IMG/VR virus record: IMGVR_UViG_3300020020_000013
Location: 1 to 40,980 of that record
From: a virus
DNA length: 40,980 nucleotides
Strand: one strand, 5' to 3'
Position numbers and translations under genes: made by a program. The notes beneath the pieces are model-generated. The model was not told the origin of the DNA and did not search any database. It saw only the letters and a list, made by a program, of their open reading frames with translations. This document shows positions 32,121-38,934 of the stretch, piece by piece (positions within the stretch are counted from its first letter, which is position 1; every line of letters begins with the position of its first letter).

Positions 32121-32699
32121 TCAAGCTGCAACACCAGCTCCCATAAAGATTGATTTACCTGAATTCACAGGCGTAGCCGTCAATCTTGGAACAGCGGTAT
32201 CGACTACCATACGTCCAAAATACTGAGTGTGCCCTTCACTGCCTGTAATTGTATTCTCATCCATACGGAGTCTGTGGTAATTACATTTTTTAATCTGTTC
32301 AGCCACGTATCTAGGAGCCCAAATAGGTTTATTTGTAGGAATTTCCCAGAATTCAGCACCAACTCCACCGAAAGGATGCGTCCACATTTCTATGGTCTCG
32401 CCGATAATCTCTTTATGTTCTGCAATGAATTGGACATATTCTTTAGCGTAATTCCATGCTGATCTAAAATTTTCATTAAATTTCTGACGGTCGCTTAAAG
32501 TTTTCTTAGGTTTTAGCCAAAGTTTTTGAGAATTCTCGATTTCTTTCTGAGATAGCTTTGTTTGAGCCTCAACTTCTTGTTTTGGGGCAGCATTCATTCT
32601 ATCTTGAGTCATTTCTTTGACTTGTGTATCAAACTCATCAAATTGCTTTTGCATTTTATCGAGTTCGGATTCTTTAACTTTTGGTTTCTTAACTGTCAT
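32121..32699 (-). CDS. Hypothetical structural protein
   Basis: Encodes 192 residues: an N-terminal coiled coil (ESELDKMQKQFDEFDTQVKEM), a basic middle, and a C-terminal globular part with GGVGAEFWEIPTNKPIW. It lies between two virion genes and probably belongs to the particle or its assembly. Family unknown. Confidence 0.55.
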   Translation of the reverse strand: MTVKKPKVKESELDKMQKQFDEFDTQVKEMTQDRMNAAPKQEVEAQTKLSQKEIENSQKLWLKPKKTLSDRQKFNENFRSAWNYAKEYVQFIAEHKEIIGETIEMWTHPFGGVGAEFWEIPTNKPIWAPRYVAEQIKKCNYHRLRMDENTITGSEGHTQYFGRMVVDTAVPRLTATPVNSGKSIFMGAGVAA

Positions 32700-32705
32700 A
32701 ATCTC

Positions 32706-33119
32706 CTAATTAGGTGAAATATTAATAAAGCTTCCCTGAATGTATGTTGTATTATTAGTACGGCCCATATTTATTGGTCCGGAATTGATATCTCCTATTG
32801 CTAGGATTTGAGCTTTTGTCCTGGCTGAGGCATTGATAAATGCATCCATGCCTTGAGAATCGATGCCTATAGTCACTTGTGTGGTTGATGGAATTGCTAT
32901 CACATATCCTTGTCTTTCATTTAGGCTTCGTGTACCGAACTGAGGAGGAATAATTAGCCTGACTAACTGTCCTAGGGCATAATTCATGTTCTCAGTTGTC
33001 GTAACCGTGGTTGTTTCTCCAAGAGTTATTGCTGAGATCACAAACCTACTTGGCTGATAAAAATCTGCCTGTATTGGAACGTTTGCATAAGCCGGTATCG
33101 GATATGAGATCATTGTCAT
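32706..33119 (-). CDS. Small virion protein sharing a domain with the 33167-34315 protein
   Basis: Encodes 137 residues. NYALGQLVRLIIPPQ, then GYVIAIPSTTQVTIGID and ILAIGDINSG, parallel FVVGQEVAIRMPQ, GYVIAVTDYNTVVVNIN and IVAVGDVNTG in the upstream-neighbour protein. It is therefore a small paralogue of one module, perhaps a decoration or capsid-to-tail linking protein. Confidence 0.6.
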   Translation of the reverse strand: MTMISYPIPAYANVPIQADFYQPSRFVISAITLGETTTVTTTENMNYALGQLVRLIIPPQFGTRSLNERQGYVIAIPSTTQVTIGIDSQGMDAFINASARTKAQILAIGDINSGPINMGRTNNTTYIQGSFINISPN

Positions 33120-33126
33120 AAATTTA

Positions 33127-33155
33127 ATGGAGGGGACATTTTAAGCCCCCTCCAT
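33127..33155 (-). terminator. Hairpin between virion genes (possible terminator)
   Basis: ATGGAGGGG (33127-33135) pairs perfectly with CCCCTCCAT (33147-33155), loop of 11. On the - strand it is followed by TAAATTTA, a weak T-tract, so it could reduce read-through after the highly expressed capsid and decoration genes or protect the mRNA 3' end. Confidence 0.55.
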
Positions 33156-33166
33156 CCCTTTGTTAT

Positions 33167-34315
33167 CTATTGTGGAATAGACAGATCGTGAAGGTAAGCC
33201 CTCCAATAGATCACATCTTCTGCAGCCCCAACGAGGATAGCAGAAGCATCACCTTCAGCAGCACCTGCGCCAATGATGAAACCTTGAGATGTGTTATTGA
33301 AGTAAGCACCTTGGATCGCAGGTCCGTTAATTGTATTAACGGTTGTGTTTCCAATTGGCCGTGTAAATGGAGGTGGATAAAGAGCTGATCCGCTCGATAT
33401 CTGAACTCCACCTGTATTCACATCACCTACAGCTACAATCTGTGGATAAGAAAGTCCGGAGACGTTCGCCACAGGGATGTTGCTATTGTAAGCTGTGTAG
33501 CCAGTAGAATTGATATTCACTACAACAGTGTTATAGTCCGTTACTGCAATCACATAACCATACTGAGGCGAACCTGGAGTAAGGCTATTTGGTAACGAAT
33601 TGTATCTTGAATCACCCCAAGCAGTCGGAGAAACTCCCTGAACTTGTGGCATTCTGATTGCAACTTCTTGACCAACAACAAAGTTGTGAGCAGAAGTTGT
33701 ATCGATTGTTGTAGTAGAACCTGTAGTAATAGCGCTAATAATATTAACACCAGGAGCATACAGATATGGATACAATACTTTTTTCACAGTAGGACCGCCA
33801 GTAGCGCCGCCTGTGATTGCTGTATAAGCAGTTTGGTTAGTATTCCATGGAATAGAGAAGCTATTCGCATCGATTACTGTGACGGTAAAAGGAATACCGT
33901 CAATCTGAGGCATACCAGTTGTAGCAGATTCATAGAGATTTTGGAAAATCACTACATCACCACTAGCGTAACCGTGACCAGTCACCGTTACAATCGCTGG
34001 ATTTGCTTTTGTAATACCACCAACTACCTGAGTTGCTCCATATTGAAGCATTTGGCCAGCTGTGAATGTGCTGATACCTAAAGTATCAACCGTATCTGTG
34101 GTTAACTGGTTTGCCGCTTGGAAGCGATCAATTACAGCTACACCCTGACCCATTAAAGCATCCCAATGTGCATTGGGAACGCCATTGTCTGCTCCAGAAG
34201 CTGAAGCAGTATAGTTAATAAATTCCACATAATCAGGAACAAACGGCAGATTAACAATCTGCGCTGCGCCTGTTGATACGAATCTACCTTTTGCCATTCT
34301 TGAATATTCAGTCAT
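33167..34315 (-). CDS. Virion decoration-like protein with FCCH-type domains
   Basis: Encodes 382 residues. The first ~60 residues (GRFVSTGAAQIVNLPFVPD) are typical of a capsid-associated protein. Two internal modules (VTVTGHGYASGDVVIFQNL ... FTVTVIDANSFSI; HNFVVGQEVAIRMPQ ... YVIAVTDYNTVVV) resemble FCCH/SH3-like units. It starts one base after the capsid gene and probably decorates the head. Confidence 0.65.
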   Translation of the reverse strand: MTEYSRMAKGRFVSTGAAQIVNLPFVPDYVEFINYTASASGADNGVPNAHWDALMGQGVAVIDRFQAANQLTTDTVDTLGISTFTAGQMLQYGATQVVGGITKANPAIVTVTGHGYASGDVVIFQNLYESATTGMPQIDGIPFTVTVIDANSFSIPWNTNQTAYTAITGGATGGPTVKKVLYPYLYAPGVNIISAITTGSTTTIDTTSAHNFVVGQEVAIRMPQVQGVSPTAWGDSRYNSLPNSLTPGSPQYGYVIAVTDYNTVVVNINSTGYTAYNSNIPVANVSGLSYPQIVAVGDVNTGGVQISSGSALYPPPFTRPIGNTTVNTINGPAIQGAYFNNTSQGFIIGAGAAEGDASAILVGAAEDVIYWRAYLHDLSIPQ

Positions 34316-34316
34316 G

Positions 34317-35288
34317 TTATACCCCCAAACTCGAAGAACGAGTACTTAAAAGGTTACGAATGGCTGTATCTTGAGTGATCGCTTGAGCTTGAGCGAATTT
34401 AACCGCTAAAGTCGCGTTTTGTGCGAGCATTCCAGAATAGTAAGGATCACGGTAAATCAGGTTCATGCTATAGCCGTCCTGATTAATATGTGTAATCGCT
34501 TGCTTACCGAGAACGGTATTGTAATAAACGTCGCTTCCTAAATCGGATGCTCCGCGAGCAACAGGAGCTTCTGAGCTAGTCAGAATTCTGATGTTGAACA
34601 CGTTACCATATTCAGAAGGAAGAGCTGATGCATTAGTAGGATAATTCCATTGAGAAAGGAATCCAGAGCCTTGTAATCCATCAAAGTCAGCCTGAAGTTC
34701 TGTAGAAGAAAGCATAAAATAGCTACTTCTTACAGGACCTGTCCCGAAACGGTCCATACCCTCGATTCCGCTCATAAATTTATAAGCGTTATTTGTGTCA
34801 AGAGTTGCAGCCACGAGAGAAAAGTCGGTGATACCCAAATTCGTTGGATTGTCTCCATTTGAGCCTCCACCTGCATTAATTTGGCTAGCAGCAGATACAA
34901 TGTAGTCTCTAAGGATTAGATCCTCAGCTTGTCTCATTGCAACTGCAAGACGTTCAGAAACCCAAGCAAGGACTCCTTCTTGGTCTTGTAGAATTACTTG
35001 TTCGTTGATAATGCAACCAGTACCAAAGAAAGCCATTTGTGCATCAATGATGTCACGTTGTGGCACTTGAGCTGGAGGATCAATACCAGAGTTACCCAAC
35101 TGTATGGTGGGCGGTGTAAGCGCTCTTGGGCGCATAAAACGGCATGTAGTCCCGCCATTTGCAGGCATAGAGACTTTATCACAGACCGTAATGTAGTTCA
35201 TTGTGGGAGTAGGCACATAGAGCATCGCAGGCGCAAGCGACTGCAAAATCATCGGGCCCAAATTCCCAGTATTCGTAATACCAGACAC
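34317..35288 (-). CDS. Major capsid protein (N4 gp56-like HK97 fold)
   Basis: Encodes 323 residues, starting at a GTG with an AAGGGG ribosome site. DAQMAFFGTGCIINEQVIL, then VLAWVSERLAVAMRQAEDLILRDYI, has the strand-spine helix pattern of N4 gp56-like HK97-fold capsids, and the C-terminus is a typical P-domain (MNLIYRDPYYSGMLAQNATLA). It follows the scaffold and an intervening fibre gene. A 254-base structured leader precedes it. Confidence 0.75.
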   Translation of the reverse strand: MSGITNTGNLGPMILQSLAPAMLYVPTPTMNYITVCDKVSMPANGGTTCRFMRPRALTPPTIQLGNSGIDPPAQVPQRDIIDAQMAFFGTGCIINEQVILQDQEGVLAWVSERLAVAMRQAEDLILRDYIVSAASQINAGGGSNGDNPTNLGITDFSLVAATLDTNNAYKFMSGIEGMDRFGTGPVRSSYFMLSSTELQADFDGLQGSGFLSQWNYPTNASALPSEYGNVFNIRILTSSEAPVARGASDLGSDVYYNTVLGKQAITHINQDGYSMNLIYRDPYYSGMLAQNATLAVKFAQAQAITQDTAIRNLLSTRSSSLGV

Positions 35289-35542
35289 GACAACCCCTTA
35301 GGTTGAAATGTTTAAGCACAAAGCAGCTTAAATCCAGCTAACCGGAAATTCCGGATAGCTCGAATCCATTCACTTGCTTTATACATTACGATATGATGAT
35401 CGGTTGACGAGCCTACTTACATCTGTTCTCGATCATATCTGGTTTGGGTTGCGAAGCCCTTACGCGACCGTCCTTTACGCAGGACTAGCGAGAAGCTTCA
35501 ACATATCAAAATATTTAATATGTAAAAAGTGGCATTTGTTCT
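35289..35542 (-). other. Structured 254-base leader of the capsid gene
   Basis: No ORF of note. On the - strand it holds several strong hairpins: ACATAT/ATATGT near 35500-35522, GTCC/GGAC near 35473-35489, GGGCTTCGCAACCC with a GNRA-type loop near 35448-35462, an imperfect ATATGAT...ATCATAT stem near 35390-35440, AGCTA-CCGGAA/TTCCGG-TAGCT near 35334-35358, and TTTAAGC/GCTTAAA near 35308-35330. It may be a regulatory RNA, a processing leader or a small phage RNA. No tRNA fold was found. Confidence 0.55.
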
Positions 35543-36712
35543 TTAAGGCGCGATGTTTGTGAAGTATGGAATATAGGCAGTTGTTCCATTTACAATGGTC
35601 CTGATAAATCCTGCATTATCTCCAGGATTGGCTGTTGTGGACTTCACAGATAATGTACCTGAACTCAGTGATGTGTTGATATCTGGAGTTAGTGTAGTTC
35701 CTGATAATGTTAGAGTTCCGGCAAAGCTTGTATTGCCTATGAATGAGAGGCCTGAATAAGTAAGCGTGCCGGCACCAGCTCCAGTAATTGCAGGGTTATT
35801 TGTAGATTTTATAACCACATTTGAAAGAGAAACAGTTCCAGAGGAACTCATTGTGATAGCTGGAGATGCCCCAGTAACAAAACTGTCATTATAGAATGCA
35901 GCAGTCGAATTTCCATTGAAGGTGAAGGTGCCAAAATACTGGTTATTGGTTGAAACTATGTTGGCTCCAGAAGCACAATCAACCGGACAATTGATTGTCA
36001 TTCCAGGACCGAAAAAAGTAGGACCACTAATTATCATTGGATTAGCGCTACCATTTCCAACGCCTGCAGCAAAAATTGCCACAGTTGCAGCCCCGATATT
36101 ATTTATAAAGCCATCATTGGTTCCAAAAGGCCCTATATTAAAAGCAGCAATCGAACCTGGGGATTGCCAATTAGGGAGGTTAAAGGTGTATCCGTTTGTG
36201 ACATTTACACTGCAATCTTCCATGATAATTGCCGTGGTTCCAGCAGCATTAGAGCTGAAGATGTGCGTAGCTGATTGGAATGTAAGTCTGTCAATATTCA
36301 AAGTGCCGGAAGTTGGTGGCGTGTGGATACCGACAATTGTAACACTTTGCTCTGATGGTCCAGAGATTTGTATATCCGAATAAAACGTAAGATTTTCAGT
36401 GTAGGTTCCTGGTTGGACCCATACCATTCCGCCGCCATCTGCATTAGCAGCATCCAGAGCGGATTGAATAGTCTGATACCCTGCTTGACCCGATGGTCCT
36501 ACGACATACGGAGTAACAGGGAATCCTTCATTAAATGCTGTAGATACCCAAGAGGATCCATTATAAATGGACAAATCAGGAGGGGTGACAGATGTATCAA
36601 AGTACATCTGCCCTAATTTCCCTTTGAACATGGAAGGTGGAGGATTAGGTTCCGAAAGCGCAGCTGGTGCAACTGCGGAATAACCACCTACAGCATAAAC
36701 ATCATTTGGCAT
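35543..36712 (-). CDS. Beta-helical fibre/spike sharing the N-terminal module
   Basis: Encodes 389 residues. The N-terminal ~60 residues (GGYSAVAPAALSEPN to FKGKLGQMYFDTSVTPP) match the long fibre at 20009-22462. Residues ~75-330 form a pectate-lyase-like beta-helix (YQTIQSALDAANADGG, VWVQPGTYTENLTFYSD). It lies between scaffold and capsid genes, far from the other fibres, which is unusual. Confidence 0.72.
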   Translation of the reverse strand: MPNDVYAVGGYSAVAPAALSEPNPPPSMFKGKLGQMYFDTSVTPPDLSIYNGSSWVSTAFNEGFPVTPYVVGPSGQAGYQTIQSALDAANADGGGMVWVQPGTYTENLTFYSDIQISGPSEQSVTIVGIHTPPTSGTLNIDRLTFQSATHIFSSNAAGTTAIIMEDCSVNVTNGYTFNLPNWQSPGSIAAFNIGPFGTNDGFINNIGAATVAIFAAGVGNGSANPMIISGPTFFGPGMTINCPVDCASGANIVSTNNQYFGTFTFNGNSTAAFYNDSFVTGASPAITMSSSGTVSLSNVVIKSTNNPAITGAGAGTLTYSGLSFIGNTSFAGTLTLSGTTLTPDINTSLSSGTLSVKSTTANPGDNAGFIRTIVNGTTAYIPYFTNIAP

Positions 36713-36714
36713 GA

Positions 36715-37383
36715 TTAAATCCTTAGCCTATTTTGTAGTTCTTTCATTTTGTCGAAGGCATTTTTCTGTCCAACAGGACTAAAATCGCCTGCGCCTGCAT
36801 AGGGAGCTGCAGCAACACCCGATGGTTGGTAATATGGACTTCTTCTATTGGCATCCACCTTCTCTTGAATTGATGGTTCTTTTCTTTCAGGCATATGAAG
36901 CCCAAAAGCTTTAACATTCTTATAAACAAGCTTTTGCCTTTCGAAGTTATTTGGCATCTCTAAGATAGTTTCGGCAAGTTCTGGATCCTTTTGAGCCAAT
37001 TTTTCTGCGTGCTGAAGAACATCATAAAAATCAGGATTGTTCTTTAGCCAATTCTGCTTTCTTTCTTCACCAAGTGCAGTTTGTACAGCTCTTTGAATTT
37101 CAGATTGCGTCTCTTGCTTGATTTGCTGACCGAATTTAGCCTGCTCTTTCTTTAATCTTTTTCGATCAATGTAAGGCTCATCATCCTGTTCTTCATCATC
37201 GTCTGATCTTGACGACCTTCTTTTAAGCTCCTCTAACTCGGATGCTAATTGTTCTTTTTCTTGTACGATTCTTTCCTTTTCTGCCTTTTCTTCTTGCAGT
37301 CTTTTTTCTATTTGTCTGAAGTTAAATTCTTTATCGTTAGCTTTCGCTTCTGGTGCAACACTACTTTGGACTTCAACTGTCAT
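36715..37383 (-). CDS. Scaffolding protein
   Basis: Encodes 222 residues, highly charged: a long N-terminal coiled coil (RQIEKRLQEEKAEKERIVQ), an acidic stretch SDDDEEQDDEP, helices, and a Pro/Ala-rich tail before QKNAFDKMKELQNRLRI. This composition is typical of phage internal scaffolds that guide capsid assembly and then leave. It lies between portal and capsid, the canonical place. Confidence 0.75.
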   Translation of the reverse strand: MTVEVQSSVAPEAKANDKEFNFRQIEKRLQEEKAEKERIVQEKEQLASELEELKRRSSRSDDDEEQDDEPYIDRKRLKKEQAKFGQQIKQETQSEIQRAVQTALGEERKQNWLKNNPDFYDVLQHAEKLAQKDPELAETILEMPNNFERQKLVYKNVKAFGLHMPERKEPSIQEKVDANRRSPYYQPSGVAAAPYAGAGDFSPVGQKNAFDKMKELQNRLRI

Positions 37384-37454
37384 ACTAAAATACCTTTGGT
37401 TGGTTTACATGAATTAAACTAAAAATTATGATACAAATCAAGTGAGGTTACTTA

Positions 37455-37955
37455 ATGAAAATTAGTCGATTAGAAACGCACGATAGACTTGAGCATTTCA
37501 TAAAAGATCAGTCTCAAAACATCTGGCTTGGCGCCGATGAATGTCTTAAAAAAAATCCCGATTCTTTGAAATTACAAGAAAAATCTCCCTACATATACAT
37601 TTTCGCTCATCCAAGAACTGCTGACGATGGCGTATCTAAACGCCTGCTGTGGCAACCAAGACTTACTAAACCCAAAGCTCAAACCAATTCCTATCTCTTT
37701 AGAGCTGAATCTCACACCGATAACATTGAGATTTGCTGGTTACTTCCGCCTAGAGAAATGTGGGATCAATACAAGGAGGGCAAAGTTTGCGAATCTAATT
37801 GGGCGCAATGGAGCATCTATCAATTTCAATACAAAAGAGAAGAACTTGAAAAACCATTTCCTGATGATTTATCTGAACAACAGGTGAAAAATATTTGGTT
37901 GGAAATTCTTACTGTTAAGCCAAAGAACGAGGCGGCTTCTTTAGTTTTGACTTAG
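37455..37955 (+). CDS. Hypothetical protein on the opposite strand
   Basis: Encodes 166 residues: MKISRLETHDRLEHFIKDQ, IYIFAHPRTADDGVSKR, then ESHTDNIEICWLLPPREMW. It is the only + strand gene among the head genes, with its own start and a modest GTGAGG ribosome site, and overlaps the next gene by 41 bases at the 3' ends. Globular alpha/beta; no family recognised. Likely an independently expressed accessory gene. Confidence 0.65.
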   Translation: MKISRLETHDRLEHFIKDQSQNIWLGADECLKKNPDSLKLQEKSPYIYIFAHPRTADDGVSKRLLWQPRLTKPKAQTNSYLFRAESHTDNIEICWLLPPREMWDQYKEGKVCESNWAQWSIYQFQYKREELEKPFPDDLSEQQVKNIWLEILTVKPKNEAASLVLT

Positions 37956-38088
37956 AAACTACCTGCATACCTAAACCATCTCTCATTTTTCCGATAGGGG
38001 CTTTAACGCCTGTGCCATAATAATCTCCCATTCCTTTAGGAGATTTTGGAGTATGCGCTATTTTACGATTAGTCTTTTTTGCATTCAT
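37915..38088 (-). CDS. Small basic virion-operon protein
   Basis: Encodes 57 residues from the ATG at 38088; a TTG at 38127 could add 13 residues. Its KGMGDYYGTGVKAPIGKMRD segment resembles SHYGIGHKQPVGHEGN in the protein at 38176-38439, so the two share a YGxGxKxPxG motif. Such short basic proteins occur between portal and scaffold in podoviruses. Role unknown. Confidence 0.55.
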   Translation of the reverse strand: MNAKKTNRKIAHTPKSPKGMGDYYGTGVKAPIGKMRDGLGMQVVSKSKLKKPPRSLA

Positions 38089-38179
38089 GAAGAAATGAGC
38101 ACCATATGACTTTTTCAAAGAAACCAATCTTCTCTTTGCATTTCTTGCACCTAAAGAGAACAGACCAGTTGATCTTCAT
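38069..38179 (-). CDS. Tiny zinc-knuckle protein
   Basis: Encodes 36 residues, MKINWSVLFRCKKCKEKIG and on, with CxxC at residues 11-14 and CSFLHEC at 27-33: four possible zinc ligands. Its ATG overlaps the preceding stop (ATGA at 38176-38179) and its end overlaps the next gene by 20 bases. Short but well framed. Confidence 0.5.
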   Translation of the reverse strand: MKINWSVLFRCKKCKEKIGFFEKVIWCSFLHECKKD

Positions 38180-38439
38180 TCGATGTATTCCTGATCAAGC
38201 ATTTTAGGTGGAGCATAAGCTACATCCATAGTTTTCACTCTGCCAAAAGGAAGAGTTGGAGCTGTTTGCTTTGGATTTCCTTCATGTCCAACAGGCTGCT
38301 TATGACCAATACCATAATGAGATCCCGCATCTACATAGCAACTGGTTCTTTCATCATAAGGAGGACATCTAAAGTCCCAAGGTGATTTTTTAGTTTTGCC
38401 TTGTTTACGGGCAATTGGATCATTGAAACCTGTTTTCAT
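38176..38439 (-). CDS. Hypothetical small virion-operon protein
   Basis: Encodes 87 residues: MKTGFNDPIARKQGKTKKSP, a Cys-containing middle, and the YGIGHKQPVG motif shared with the next gene. An AAGAGGT ribosome site lies immediately after a terminator hairpin. Role unknown. Confidence 0.6.
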   Translation of the reverse strand: MKTGFNDPIARKQGKTKKSPWDFRCPPYDERTSCYVDAGSHYGIGHKQPVGHEGNPKQTAPTLPFGRVKTMDVAYAPPKMLDQEYIE

Positions 38440-38448
38440 ACTACCTCT

Positions 38449-38481
38449 TAAAAATGAGCGTAGGGTTAGGGCCCTACGCTC
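38449..38481 (-). terminator. Rho-independent terminator before the 38439 gene
   Basis: Perfect 10-bp stem GAGCGTAGGG (38456-38465) / CCCTACGCTC (38472-38481), six-base loop, followed on the - strand by ATTTTTAAG. The T-tract touches the next gene's ribosome site, so it would separate the 38852 transcript from downstream head genes unless read through. Confidence 0.7.
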
Positions 38482-38630
38482 CGGAAAAACAAATGAAAAA
38501 ATACCCCCATGAATCTAACCGTTCATGGTTAACGGCTGGGCCTGCCGTTTAAGCAGACTTCAAAAGCTAAGGAGAACCATTGAAGTCTGCATGCAAGGGC
38601 TGCCTACATCCGGAGACATAGGTAGTTTGC
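38482..38630 (-). other. Structured noncoding segment
   Basis: Holds an 11-bp perfect stem GCAGACTTCAA (about 38550-38560) with TTGAAGTCTGC (about 38580-38590), and alternative hairpins on the - strand: CCGTT/AACGG or, overlapping it, CCATGAA/TTCATGG followed by GGGTATTTTTTC. The second could be a terminator and the first an antiterminator. No ORF or tRNA. Confidence 0.5.
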
Positions 38631-38852
38631 TTAATATCTATAACCTGGCTGTTTCATTGGCTTAGATTTCAGCTGCTTTACGCTTTCAACTTGAGTAGCC
38701 TTAATAGCTTCAGTTGTATCTTCGTATTTCATGACTGAACCCGCACCTTCAGCAGAAGATTCGTTCTTTACTTTTGCGCCCATTGCAAATACAGACCCAT
38801 TAGAGCCTTTGCCGATCCAACTTGAATGGTCATTAATTTTTCTGCCTGCCAT
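38631..38852 (-). CDS. Hypothetical small virion-operon protein
   Basis: Encodes 73 residues from the ATG at 38852 with a GGGGGGAG ribosome site; the longer ORF to 38903 starts inside the promoter. Begins MAGRKINDHSSWIGKGSNG; a similar start is common in small proteins beside phage portals. Role unknown. Confidence 0.6.
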   Translation of the reverse strand: MAGRKINDHSSWIGKGSNGSVFAMGAKVKNESSAEGAGSVMKYEDTTEAIKATQVESVKQLKSKPMKQPGYRY

Positions 38853-38894
38853 AACTCCCCCCGAGGAATATGTATAAATTATCGAATTAGCTAC

Positions 38895-38922
38895 ATTATA
38901 CAATTTTTGATTTGATTCTCAA
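38895..38922 (-). promoter_or_regulatory. Promoter for head genes
   Basis: On the - strand TTGAGA (38922-38917), a 16-base spacer and TATAAT (38900-38895), near-consensus sigma-70. It lies between the portal stop and the 38852 gene, so the genes after portal have a start of their own. Confidence 0.6.
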
Positions 38923-38934
38923 GGGCACTTTTCT

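Noticed and set aside
35289-35542. Possible tRNA in the capsid leader (TTCGA-like loop)
   Set aside because: No acceptor stem, anticodon arm or CCA-proximal pairing could be fitted around it.
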